Positions 43,642 to 52,240 of a DNA stretch of 64,000 nt are shown in pieces. Source of the stretch: CAYHDV01 sp047619465 (GTDB lineage: Bacteria > Patescibacteriota > Minisyncoccia > Phycocordibacterales > CSBR16-119); contig JBLHJW010000001.1 in NCBI GenBank assembly GCA_047619465.1, positions 37,769 through 101,768 of the forward strand, written 5' to 3'. The notes below the pieces were generated by a model that did no database searches, was not told the origin of the DNA, and saw only the letters and a program-made list of their open reading frames with translations. The stretch's first letter is position 1, and the number at the start of each line of letters is the position of its first letter. A program made the translations under genes and the position numbers.

Positions 43642-43648
43642 ATTGGAT

Positions 43649-43654
43649 ATTATA
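43649..43654 (-). promoter_or_regulatory. -10 box of the 537-residue surface gene
   Basis: TATAAT on the minus strand, seven bases before the ATG at 43641. Confidence 0.5.
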
Positions 43655-43693
43655 CATCACAACTATTTTTAAGGAAATGTTGATTATCATAAA

Positions 43694-43725
43694 TTGACAT
43701 ATAGATAGATTTATGTTTATATAAT
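43694..43725 (+). promoter_or_regulatory. promoter of the Bacteroidota-like surface gene
   Basis: Perfect TTGACA at 43694-43699 with TATATA at 43718-43723 (18-base spacer), overlapping TATAAT at 43720-43725. Transcription should begin near 43731. Confidence 0.7.
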
Positions 43726-43747
43726 CATAAACATAAATAATTTCATC

Positions 43748-45430
43748 ATGAAAAAAATTGCTCTTTTACTTGTGAGTATATACAGTGTCTGTAATGTTAA
43801 TGTGCATGGTCAGAATGGTTCAGACTTTGACGGATTCTATCCACCAGGGCTTGAGGCAAATTACAGTAAAGTATATCCAGCTAATTTCATACAGCTTATT
43901 GGGGAAATAGACACGACTGAATCTCATGGATTAAGCTTTGTCACGAAGTCTCTGGCTATTAATGGTGATGCAAGCGAGGTCGCATACGTTATCCAAAATG
44001 ATCAATGTGCACTATTTCGAACATTTGAAGGGGTTTTTAATGGACTTCTTTTCAAGTACGAACACAGTAAGTTTGTGTTAACAGAAAACCTTAATCAAGA
44101 GAGGTTTGGTGTAATTATAGATCCGGTAAATTTCGAAGAACTGTTCTACGAAGTTGGAGACCTCCATGATTTTGATATTCAAAGCAATGGAGATTTCTGG
44201 TCATTCCAAGAAGTGGGAGACTTGTCACACGTTGCGGTTAAAAGAAATGTTCTTAACCCTGAAGTCAATCTGCTTATTCAAGACACAGTTGATTTTAATC
44301 TTGGTTCATATCTAGCAACTCATTATTGGATTGACTTCGGTCAAGACAGTGAGGATTATCGTCACCCAAATGGTCTGTCTTTCAAAGATGGATGGCTGGC
44401 TATTAGCTCTAGACATCTTAATGAACTTTCTGTTGAGAATGTTTCAAACGGAGGTCCTGCTTTGAGGTTAAGGCCTTACCATGAACCGAACAATGACTTT
44501 GCTTGGACAAACAACCAGGAAGGCCTGTACGGACTTCATGACCCAGAGATAGTTTCAGTCTCGGGCGATACCATCATGGTTACGGCTTGGGATAACGGTA
44601 ACTTCAGGTCTTGGAATGGAAGCTCTCTTCTAACTCTCTATGAAGACATAGATGAGGATGGAACAATCGACACTGTCATTGTTCCCGAGTTATTTGCACC
44701 TTCATTTTCAAGGGGGGTTTTAATTAAGATAAACACCCAGGACATGACAGCGGAGGTGGTTGAGAGCTTTATGCCAAACGGTGCCTTCTATGGAGGAGCC
44801 ATGGGAGGATTCAAACTAGTTGGAGACTCGATCTATTCTTTTAGTTATGGAATGACAGCTGGTGAGTATCCATACTCCCCTTTTGTTTCCCTAGACCCGG
44901 ATGAGGATCGTCCTCAATTTGGAGCAGTTAATAGGAATACTGGAGAAAAAGTATTTTCAGGATTCTATCCTGGAGGTACCGTCTACCAGTTTCAGACCAC
45001 TCTAAAAGACTCACTTGTTTCTCAACCGAGAGCAAGCTGTGAGGATTTAGGAAATGGAACATACAGACTATCTGCCCCAGAGAACTACGGAGAAATCCAA
45101 TGGTCAAATGGAGAAATCTCATCTGAGATAACGGTACAGGAAAACGGAGACTATCTCTTCTGGCAAACAGATGAGACGTACAATCTGGTTTCAAAACCAA
45201 TAACTCCTGGACCTGGATGCTTGACCACTAGCGTTCTGGCCGCTGAGATTGAGACATTCTCCATCCCAAGGTTGCTTAGTCATGAACTACTTCAAAAATA
45301 TGTTTCTGATTACAATCTTGATGTCTATGACATTCAAGGAAGGGGTGTCTCCCTTGATCAAGTTACTGTAGGATCATATGTCTTACGTTCTGAACAAAAA
45401 GTTTACAGCAAGATACATATCGTTCTGTAG
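43748..45430 (+). CDS. secreted protein of Bacteroidota type with C-terminal sorting-like domain
   Basis: 560 residues. Signal peptide about 1-21 (ending VHGQ), then ~440 residues of probably beta-propeller sequence with Asp-rich turns (YEDIDEDGTIDTVIVPELF, SLDPDEDRPQFG). The segment EDLGNGTYRLSAPENYGEIQWSNGEISSEITVQENGDY matches the Ig-like repeat (SWSTGETTxxIxVxxSGxY) common before the sorting domain in Bacteroidota. The last 40 residues (LDVYDIQGRGVSLDQVTVGSYVLRS...KIHIVL) look like a type IX secretion C-terminal domain. It lies alone on the plus strand, with its own promoter and terminator, among minus-strand genes: a likely acquired gene. Confidence 0.7.
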   Translation: MKKIALLLVSIYSVCNVNVHGQNGSDFDGFYPPGLEANYSKVYPANFIQLIGEIDTTESHGLSFVTKSLAINGDASEVAYVIQNDQCALFRTFEGVFNGLLFKYEHSKFVLTENLNQERFGVIIDPVNFEELFYEVGDLHDFDIQSNGDFWSFQEVGDLSHVAVKRNVLNPEVNLLIQDTVDFNLGSYLATHYWIDFGQDSEDYRHPNGLSFKDGWLAISSRHLNELSVENVSNGGPALRLRPYHEPNNDFAWTNNQEGLYGLHDPEIVSVSGDTIMVTAWDNGNFRSWNGSSLLTLYEDIDEDGTIDTVIVPELFAPSFSRGVLIKINTQDMTAEVVESFMPNGAFYGGAMGGFKLVGDSIYSFSYGMTAGEYPYSPFVSLDPDEDRPQFGAVNRNTGEKVFSGFYPGGTVYQFQTTLKDSLVSQPRASCEDLGNGTYRLSAPENYGEIQWSNGEISSEITVQENGDYLFWQTDETYNLVSKPITPGPGCLTTSVLAAEIETFSIPRLLSHELLQKYVSDYNLDVYDIQGRGVSLDQVTVGSYVLRSEQKVYSKIHIVL

Positions 45431-45437
45431 CTTTACC

Positions 45438-45470
45438 CTAAAACCCCCGTCTTTCGACGGGGGTTTTTAA
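45438..45470 (+). terminator. intrinsic terminator of the 560-residue gene
   Basis: AAAACCCCCGTC/GACGGGGGTTTTT with loop TTTC. Confidence 0.9.
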
Positions 45471-45526
45471 TTTGTAGACAGAAAATCCAAGGACTGTAAT
45501 ATTCCATTTAATACAATCATTACATC

Positions 45527-45556
45527 AAAAAAACACTCGTAAGAGTGTTTTTTTTG
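45527..45556 (-). terminator. intrinsic terminator of the SIMPL gene
   Basis: AAAAAACACTC/GAGTGTTTTTT, adjoining the stop of the 45558 gene. Confidence 0.85.
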
Positions 45557-45557
45557 A

Positions 45558-46337
45558 TTATTGAACTTCGTAAGTAATTGTTATTGTTGCGCTTATTATG
45601 CTTTCTCCTGCTGGTATTTCTGGAGAAGGAACGGATTGTTTTGTTTGTACTGACCCATCAAAAGAAAGTGACTCTGCATAATCATATGGCTGAGGATAAT
45701 CCATTCCTCCATTCTCACCGAATGAAACTATACGGATCAATTTAACACCCAGGTCTTCAGCCAACTCTTCTGCTTTCTCCTTAGCTGCAGCTATTGCATC
45801 TCTTCTGGCAATTCTCTCATACTTTTCTTCGTCTTCTATCTCAAAGTATGGACCTGACATATTTGTAACATCAGCTTCCCCAAGAAGCCCCACAATAAGA
45901 CTTGTCTCTTCGATGTTTCTTACTATCAAATCAATGTTCTGCCTCGCAACGTATCCAGTAAGAATCCTCTCTCCTTCATTCCAGTCGTATCTTGGGTTTG
46001 TTGAATATGAAGATGTTCGTACGTCTTTAGTGTTTATTCCAAGCTCCTGAAGTCGTTCTAAGATATTTGATATCTTAGCCGAAACAACTTCTTGAGCTTG
46101 TGTTACATCTTCGTTCTCCTCCTCAACAGAAAAAGAAATGTTGGCCATGTCTGGCTCAACTCGAACTTCAGCGTTGCCTGTAAAAGTTAAAGTGTTGGGA
46201 AGGTTTCCTCCTGTTCCAATATACTTTGTTTTTTTAAGAGTATTTATGGACAGTACCCCTAGAAATATAACCAGCAAAACAAGTGCTGCTAGTAATAGAT
46301 GAGAAACAAAAGGTTTTTGTTCTTGTGTAAATAACAT
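45558..46337 (-). CDS. SIMPL (DUF541) domain protein, membrane-anchored
   Basis: 259 residues. One membrane helix (about 11-31) precedes the SIMPL/DUF541 domain (LTFTGNAEVRVEPDMANISFSVEEENEDVTQAQ, LQELGINTKDVRTSSYSTNPRYDW, ARRDAIAAAKEKAEELAEDLGVKL). Members are periplasmic or surface proteins linked to oxidative or envelope stress, and the mechanism is unclear. It is the last gene of the run that starts with the efflux operon. Confidence 0.85.
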   Translation of the reverse strand: MLFTQEQKPFVSHLLLAALVLLVIFLGVLSINTLKKTKYIGTGGNLPNTLTFTGNAEVRVEPDMANISFSVEEENEDVTQAQEVVSAKISNILERLQELGINTKDVRTSSYSTNPRYDWNEGERILTGYVARQNIDLIVRNIEETSLIVGLLGEADVTNMSGPYFEIEDEEKYERIARRDAIAAAKEKAEELAEDLGVKLIRIVSFGENGGMDYPQPYDYAESLSFDGSVQTKQSVPSPEIPAGESIISATITITYEVQ

Positions 46338-46364
46338 ATTTTTAAATTACTTAATTAATAACAC

Positions 46365-46991
46365 TTATGAAGACGTTTCAACTTCCTTAACATTACGTTT
46401 TTTTACAAAATTTACATACACATCAGACATTACAAGTTTTGTAAATGGTGCAGTCAAAATAAGGCCTACCCCAAAAACTAGTAACCCGCCAATATTTACA
46501 AAACCAAGAATTATTCCAAGCCATAGGAGCTTCCATTTAATACCCTTTGTTGCATGCCAACTTCTCTTCATTGAAGCAACAGGGCTTTCCCCTTCGACAA
46601 CAAAATATGAAGAGAAAGCAAGACCTAGAGATAGGATTATTCCAGGAATGATTAGCAGGACAAAACCAAGCAACATACTCAATCCAACTAATACTGAAAC
46701 AAAGAATAAGTGGAAATATGTTTTAAGATTAATTTCTTTAAAAATCTTTAGAAAAACAAATTTTTTCTCTTGTGTTGCTCTAATAAAAATAAGCAGGCCC
46801 AATAGCATGAGGTATAAACGCAACAGCGCAGATAAACCACCCAAAACTACTCCTTGTTGTCCTATGAAACCAATAATTAGACCAATAAGAGTTAGCAGTG
46901 CAGTTAGCCCTGCAAACTTCCAAAAATCACTCATCAGCAGTGTCCAGCTAGACCTGAACGATTCCTTAATTGAAAATGTTTTTTTATCCAT
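46365..46991 (-). CDS. polytopic membrane protein (YciC/DUF975-like)
   Basis: 208 residues with about five to six membrane segments. The N-terminal FSIKESFRSSWTLLMSDFWKFAGLTALL and ESPVASMKRSWHATKG segments follow the pattern of glycerophosphodiesterase-membrane-domain/DUF975 proteins (VEGxSxxxAxxxSxxxxKG). A TACAAT box ends six bases before the ATG, so it may be leaderless. The function is unknown. Confidence 0.65.
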   Translation of the reverse strand: MDKKTFSIKESFRSSWTLLMSDFWKFAGLTALLTLIGLIIGFIGQQGVVLGGLSALLRLYLMLLGLLIFIRATQEKKFVFLKIFKEINLKTYFHLFFVSVLVGLSMLLGFVLLIIPGIILSLGLAFSSYFVVEGESPVASMKRSWHATKGIKWKLLWLGIILGFVNIGGLLVFGVGLILTAPFTKLVMSDVYVNFVKKRNVKEVETSS

Positions 46992-47006
46992 ATATAAATT
47001 GTACCA

Positions 47007-48266
47007 TTATTCCTTGCGAAGTGCGGCTATGGGATCTAGTTTTGCAGCCTGCATAGCTGGAAATACACCAAAGAAAACTCCAATACCTATAGAAACAACT
47101 AAGCCTAGTACTATTCCTGATGGAGGGACTTTAAACAACCAAAAGAATCCATAAGCATTGGCAATAAGCGAAACCAAGTAAGCCAAGAAAACTCCAAATA
47201 ATATACCGATTATCCCACCTAGAAACGTAATCATTGCTGCCTCAGCTAAAAATTCAGCTTTTATGTCTGCCGCTTTAGCACCAAGTGCTTTTTTAAGCCC
47301 AACCTCTTTTGTTCTCTCTGATACAACCACATACATGATATTCATCACCCCTACCCCACCCACAACTAAAGAAATAGCAGCCACAGCCAAAAGAAGAAAT
47401 GTAGTAGCTTTTAGTATGGTGTCAAATATTTCTAAGTTTTGTTTTTGAGTTGCAACACGGAAATCTTCATTTCCTTCAATTCTAATCTGGTGACTTTTTC
47501 GAAGAACATCTTCTATACTCTCGGCTGTAATCTCAACCAAAGTTTCATCTCTAACTTCAGCAACAGCGTAGAATAGATAATCAATTCCTAACATTTTTTT
47601 CTGAAGTGTAGTTATGGGAAGAAACAATTGATCATCGTCATTTGAAAAACCAAAAGACCCTCGTGGCTCATAGACACCTACGATTCTAAAATTCAAACTA
47701 CCAACTCGAACGATCTGACCAACTGGATTTTCATCATCAAAAAAATATTCCGCCAGGTCAGACCCCATAACAGCCACTTGAGCCAACCCTTTTTCTTCAG
47801 CAAGTGTGAAACCGCGACCATAAGACAGCTCTCCTTTGTCTATATCAAAACGACTCGCATTTGAACCAAACAGAAAAGTATTTTTTGTCTTACCTCTGTG
47901 CGATACAATGTCCTGATTTATCACTGCTCCATATACATCTTTTACGTTTGGTAGGTTATTAATCAGATCTATGTCTCTATTTTTAAGGGTTTCCACCGCA
48001 ATGGCCTGTGAAGCCGGCGAGTCTCCTTCACTGGTTAAACCGCCAGAAGCTCTTTGACTTGTTGTTGGAGGAACTATTGTTTCTATGGTGATTGTATTTG
48101 ACCCAAACTGTTCGAGTTGAAAATTTAAATAACTCTTAAAACCTTCTCCAGCCGACAGAACAAGAATAATAGTGGACACACCAATAATAATTCCAAGCAT
48201 GGTTAATATGGTCCTGGATCTATTGCCTGTAATTCCTTTATAAGATTGTTCTATTAGTTTTTTCAT
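47007..48266 (-). CDS. MacB/FtsX-type ABC transporter permease 1
   Basis: 419 residues. A first membrane helix (TILTMLGIIIGVSTIILVLS) is followed by a ~220-residue MacB periplasmic core domain, and then by three helices of the FtsX domain (AISLVVGGVGVMNIMYVVVSERTKEVGLKKALGAK...). It pairs with the permease at 48279, probably as a heterodimer. The MacAB type transfers mechanical force to exported peptides, lipoproteins or toxins. It is 12 bases from its neighbour. Confidence 0.88.
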   Translation of the reverse strand: MKKLIEQSYKGITGNRSRTILTMLGIIIGVSTIILVLSAGEGFKSYLNFQLEQFGSNTITIETIVPPTTSQRASGGLTSEGDSPASQAIAVETLKNRDIDLINNLPNVKDVYGAVINQDIVSHRGKTKNTFLFGSNASRFDIDKGELSYGRGFTLAEEKGLAQVAVMGSDLAEYFFDDENPVGQIVRVGSLNFRIVGVYEPRGSFGFSNDDDQLFLPITTLQKKMLGIDYLFYAVAEVRDETLVEITAESIEDVLRKSHQIRIEGNEDFRVATQKQNLEIFDTILKATTFLLLAVAAISLVVGGVGVMNIMYVVVSERTKEVGLKKALGAKAADIKAEFLAEAAMITFLGGIIGILFGVFLAYLVSLIANAYGFFWLFKVPPSGIVLGLVVSIGIGVFFGVFPAMQAAKLDPIAALRKE

Positions 48267-48278
48267 TATTAAATTTAG

Positions 48279-49547
48279 TTACTCATACCTTAATGAATCA
48301 ATAGGGTCCAGTTTTGCAGCTTTTGCTGCTGGATAATACCCAAATGCCACCCCTACGAAAACAGAAACACCCACAGCCAATCCGATTGCTCCAAGAGGCA
48401 CAGAGAACACCCATTCAAATCCAGCAAACTGAGCTCCACGAGATATCAGCCAAGAAAAAAATGATCCAAAAATAATACCTATTAAACCACCAAGGGTGGT
48501 TAGAACTATTGCTTCAACAAGAAACTGCATTTTAATGTTTATTGATTTTGCACCAACAGCCATTCGAAGTCCAATCTCTCTTGTTCGTTCAGTAACTGTT
48601 ACCAGCATAATATTCATAATTCCAATCCCTCCTACAACAAGTGAGATGCTAGCCATCACAGTTAGAAACAGTCGAAGTCCGTCCGTGATTCCAGTTAGAA
48701 GAGATACGGCATCAGCCAAGTCTCTTACAGAGAAGTCATCATTTTCTGCGTTGTCGATACCATGTTGCTCACGAAGGACTTCTTTTATACCCTCAATAGA
48801 GGTCTTTACATTTTCTGAGGAATCAATTTTTGCACGCATAAATTGCACATGGTCGATTCCAAGAAGCTGCCTTTGGACCACGGAGAGTGGTACAAGAATT
48901 TGATCATCAGGATTAAAAAATATACTTGCTCCTTTTGCTTCTGTTACACCAACAACCCTGAAGGAAACTGAAGATGATCCGTCCTTAGATATAAGCCTCG
49001 CTCGAACAACTTCACCAATAGCGCTCTTATCGCCAAATAGAACATCTTTTACCAAGGGGCCTAAGACAGTTACATACGCCCCTGCCTTTTCTTCTGCCTC
49101 TGTAAAAAAGCGACCCTCCTCCATGGTCACATCTTGAACCATTGGATATTGATAGGTGATCCCGGCAATAGCGGTATCTACTGACTTCCCTTTCCATATA
49201 ATTGTTCCATTGCCATTTGCTCCGGCCGTAATTGACTCTACAGAAGTAAGTCTTGGATCGTCTTCTATAGCCCGGAGGTCTTCGAGTTTTAAGGTTTCAA
49301 TTTGTATACCGAAAACGGCAGCTGGTGGACCAGTTTCATCGCTCGCACCAGGAACCACCGCAACTAAATTTGATCCAAGCTTGGTAATCTGAGATAGAAC
49401 CAAACTTTGGGCTCCAACCCCAAGAGAGACAATGATTATCACACCGGCAACACCTATAATAACCCCAAGCATTGTCAGAAAGGTTCTAGACTTTTTTATA
49501 AAAAGAGTCTTGAAAGCGTCTTTTAAAATGTAACCAAAGTTTCTCAT
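48279..49547 (-). CDS. MacB/FtsX-type ABC transporter permease 2
   Basis: 422 residues with the same plan as the adjacent permease: helix TFLTMLGVIIGVAGVIIIVSLGV, MacB core domain, FtsX helices (SISLVVGGIGIMNIMLVTVTERTREIGLRMAVGAKS), and the end AAKLDPIDSLRYE. Two different permeases beside one ATPase suggests a YknYZ-like heteromeric exporter. Confidence 0.88.
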   Translation of the reverse strand: MRNFGYILKDAFKTLFIKKSRTFLTMLGVIIGVAGVIIIVSLGVGAQSLVLSQITKLGSNLVAVVPGASDETGPPAAVFGIQIETLKLEDLRAIEDDPRLTSVESITAGANGNGTIIWKGKSVDTAIAGITYQYPMVQDVTMEEGRFFTEAEEKAGAYVTVLGPLVKDVLFGDKSAIGEVVRARLISKDGSSSVSFRVVGVTEAKGASIFFNPDDQILVPLSVVQRQLLGIDHVQFMRAKIDSSENVKTSIEGIKEVLREQHGIDNAENDDFSVRDLADAVSLLTGITDGLRLFLTVMASISLVVGGIGIMNIMLVTVTERTREIGLRMAVGAKSINIKMQFLVEAIVLTTLGGLIGIIFGSFFSWLISRGAQFAGFEWVFSVPLGAIGLAVGVSVFVGVAFGYYPAAKAAKLDPIDSLRYE

Positions 49548-49561
49548 TTTTTTACCGTATT

Positions 49562-50254
49562 CTAGTTTTTACCTTTTACTTTTTCATCGCTTGTTATTTT
49601 TCCATCGCGGATTGTAATGATTCGATCTGCATACTCCGCCGTCTCTTGCTCATGAGTCACAAGAATTATTGTACGCCCCTTTTCATTAAGTTTTCGCAGT
49701 ATATCCATAACAACAAAACCAGATTTGGAATCTAGGTTTCCTGTTGGCTCATCAGCAAATAGAACCTCTGGATCATTGACCAGGGCTCGAGCAATAGCAA
49801 CACGCTGTTTCTGCCCACCGGATATTTGATTCGTGAAGAAATCCATTCGATCTTCTAAACCAACCGCTATAAGCGCCTGCTCTGCAAGCTCTTTGTGGGC
49901 GCTTCTAGGTCTATTGCTGTAAAGCAAAGGGAGTGCAACATTGTCCAAAAGGGTTGTCCGAGGAAGTAGATTAAATGCTTGAAAAACGAAGCCTATTTTC
50001 CCGTTTCTGATTTCAGCGAGACCATCATCAGACAAAGAATCTGTAGGGTTGTTCTCAAAAGTATATTCACCTTCAGAAGCTCGGTCGAGAAATCCCAATA
50101 TATGCATAAGAGTAGATTTACCAGAACCGGAAGGCCCCATGATTGCAATGAATTCCCCTTTCTCTATTTTAAGATCAACATCAAACAACACCTCTGTTAC
50201 TACAGTGTCATTTACATATTTTTTATAAAGTTTTTTTATCTCAATAAGACTCAT
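49562..50254 (-). CDS. ABC transporter ATP-binding protein (LolD/MacB family)
   Basis: 230 residues. Walker A GPSGSGKS, Q-loop VFQAFNLLP, signature SGGQKQRVAIARAL, Walker B VLFADEPTGNLDS and the His switch ILVTHEQE are all present. It powers the two adjacent permeases. Eight bases separate it from the adaptor gene. Confidence 0.93.
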   Translation of the reverse strand: MSLIEIKKLYKKYVNDTVVTEVLFDVDLKIEKGEFIAIMGPSGSGKSTLMHILGFLDRASEGEYTFENNPTDSLSDDGLAEIRNGKIGFVFQAFNLLPRTTLLDNVALPLLYSNRPRSAHKELAEQALIAVGLEDRMDFFTNQISGGQKQRVAIARALVNDPEVLFADEPTGNLDSKSGFVVMDILRKLNEKGRTIILVTHEQETAEYADRIITIRDGKITSDEKVKGKN

Positions 50255-50262
50255 GATTATTA

Positions 50263-51765
50263 TTATGGGTTTACTACAATCTCATCACCCTCAGACAAAC
50301 CAGACAGAACCTCTACAAGAGTTCCGTCTCCTTTGAAACCTATCTCAACCTTTAATTCTTTGGCATCGTCTTTGATCCTTAGTATCACATAGTCTCCATC
50401 TTCTTTTTCAATAACAGACCTACCAGGAATAGCAATCACTGACTCCCTTTTTTCTACAACAAGAGTCATGTTTGCCGTCATTCCAGGACGAAGCTCTGGA
50501 AGATCATCAATGAGTACCGCTGTTATTCGATAATTAACAACACCCGAAACCAGTGTGGATGCGATATCAACACTTACAACTTCAGCCATAAATATTTCAT
50601 CAAAAGAAAATGCATCGAAGTTCACCTCTATGGGCATTCCAACAGAAACTTTTGTAATATTTGCCTCATTTATATTTGCTTCAAGAACAAACTGGTCTAT
50701 GTCCTGAAGAACAAGTATGTCTTCGTAGGCTTGAATCAAAGAACCCAAGTCAGCATCAATACGAGTTATTGTTCCTGATTTTGGAGCCCGTATTCTTGTG
50801 TCCTCAAGAACAGCCAGAGCTGCAGCAACCTGTCCTTCTGCGGAAAGTATGTCTGCCTCCTTTAGAGCAAGTTCTGATACTGTGGCATCTGCCAGTAAGT
50901 TATCTAAGTTTGCTTTTGCTGTATTTACAACCAACTGTTTTGTTGCAAGTGTTATATCTCTTGTCTCTTGCGAGGCTTCATACACATTTAGGTTTACAAC
51001 GTAGGAAGAACTTCTTGTGTTTGGAATATCAATTGTCCATTTTGTATTTATAGTGCCACCTTCTGCAAATTGTATAAACAGACCTCTAGATCCAAAAGAT
51101 ATTGGTCTAGATTCATCAACTAACCCATTACCTGATTCGATGCCGTAATAAGAAAATCTTGACCCAGCTCCTGTTGCGTACATCCTAATTGTGTATTGTC
51201 CATCTTCTTGACTACTATAGGTTCCAGTAATAGTTGGGGCGGTTTCTGAAGTGTTTATTGTCGCGACAGCTTCTAGGTTAGTTGATAGCAGTGTTCTGTA
51301 TGAATTATCAACAAGTCTATCTTGTTGTATTTCTGACTGAGCTAAATCTACTTCTGCGTTTGACAAAGCGACACGAGAAACTTCTATTTCCTCACTTGTA
51401 GCTCCTTCTAGGAGCTGATTATATGAAGCATTCGCTTTTGCAAGAGAAGCTTGTGCTTGTGTTAGACTTGCTCTCTCACTGGCGTTCTGCGTAGAAACTA
51501 GTAATTGACCTCTAAAAACCTTATCCCCAACAGAAACAGGAATAGAGCTGATGATCCCACCTTTTGAGAATGAAAGTGTTAGATCCGTATCTGAGATAAC
51601 TTGCCCTGTCGCAAGAATAGTCTCTGAAACGTCCGCAACTACAGCTGTGTCGAAGATTCTATCATCTTCTTTCTTTCCTCTAGCAAGTAAAAAAATGATC
51701 AATACAACCAGACCGACCACAAGCCACCATTTTTTTTTCTTTATAAAATTCCAGATTTTTTTCAT
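50263..51765 (-). CDS. membrane-fusion (HlyD/MacA) adaptor with a beta-domain inserted in the coiled-coil hairpin
   Basis: 500 residues, longer than the usual 370-420. An N-terminal membrane helix (~14-28) is followed by a lipoyl half (GGIISSIPVSVGDKVFRGQLLVS), the first coiled-coil helix (ERASLTQAQASLAKANASYNQ...), and then an inserted ~110-residue beta region (TISGTY-like start at TITGTYSSQEDGQYTIRMY, ending YVVNLNVYEASQ). The returning helix, second lipoyl half (TRIRAPKSGTITRIDADLGSLI) and barrel domains complete it. It links the ABC pump to its substrate or wall. The tip insert is the unusual part. Confidence 0.85.
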   Translation of the reverse strand: MKKIWNFIKKKKWWLVVGLVVLIIFLLARGKKEDDRIFDTAVVADVSETILATGQVISDTDLTLSFSKGGIISSIPVSVGDKVFRGQLLVSTQNASERASLTQAQASLAKANASYNQLLEGATSEEIEVSRVALSNAEVDLAQSEIQQDRLVDNSYRTLLSTNLEAVATINTSETAPTITGTYSSQEDGQYTIRMYATGAGSRFSYYGIESGNGLVDESRPISFGSRGLFIQFAEGGTINTKWTIDIPNTRSSSYVVNLNVYEASQETRDITLATKQLVVNTAKANLDNLLADATVSELALKEADILSAEGQVAAALAVLEDTRIRAPKSGTITRIDADLGSLIQAYEDILVLQDIDQFVLEANINEANITKVSVGMPIEVNFDAFSFDEIFMAEVVSVDIASTLVSGVVNYRITAVLIDDLPELRPGMTANMTLVVEKRESVIAIPGRSVIEKEDGDYVILRIKDDAKELKVEIGFKGDGTLVEVLSGLSEGDEIVVNP

Positions 51766-51772
51766 ATATATA

Positions 51773-52228
51773 TTATTTAATCTCTAAAAGCTCTACCTCA
51801 AAAACAAGAGTTTCTCCTGGGCCAATCAAGTTTCCGGCGCCACGATCACCGTACGCAAGGGCTGCCGGTATAGTAAGTCTTCTTTTCTCTCCAGTCTTCA
51901 TGCCAAGAACACCCTGTTCCCAACCAGCAATGACCCTGTTTTCTCCAAGGGTAAAAGGAAACGGATCCTTTCCAATAGAAGAATCAAAAACTGTTCCATC
52001 TAGAAGTGTCCCTGTATAATGCATATATACGGTGTTGCCTATTTTTGACTCTTCTCCAGACCCCTCTCCCAAAACTTCTATAATTAAACCACTTTGATTA
52101 TCAGTTTCCATATTGTTGTTTGTGTTATTGCTATTTACACCTGAACTTTCATTTGATGGTGAAAACACAGCCATAACTATAAGTCCTATTACTATTAAAA
52201 ATGAAATTATAACGCCTGTTTTTTTCAT
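51773..52228 (-). CDS. FKBP-type peptidyl-prolyl isomerase, membrane-anchored
   Basis: 151 residues. One N-terminal membrane helix (5-24), an Asn-rich linker and one FKBP domain (GNTVYMHYTGTLLDGTVFDSS, FTLGENRVIAGWEQGVLGMKTGEKRRLTIPAALAYGDRG, LVFEVELLEI) with its active-site aromatic residues. It helps fold exported proteins, and it begins the efflux operon eight bases upstream of the adaptor. Confidence 0.93.
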   Translation of the reverse strand: MKKTGVIISFLIVIGLIVMAVFSPSNESSGVNSNNTNNNMETDNQSGLIIEVLGEGSGEESKIGNTVYMHYTGTLLDGTVFDSSIGKDPFPFTLGENRVIAGWEQGVLGMKTGEKRRLTIPAALAYGDRGAGNLIGPGETLVFEVELLEIK

Positions 52229-52240
52229 GTTGTATGTTGT

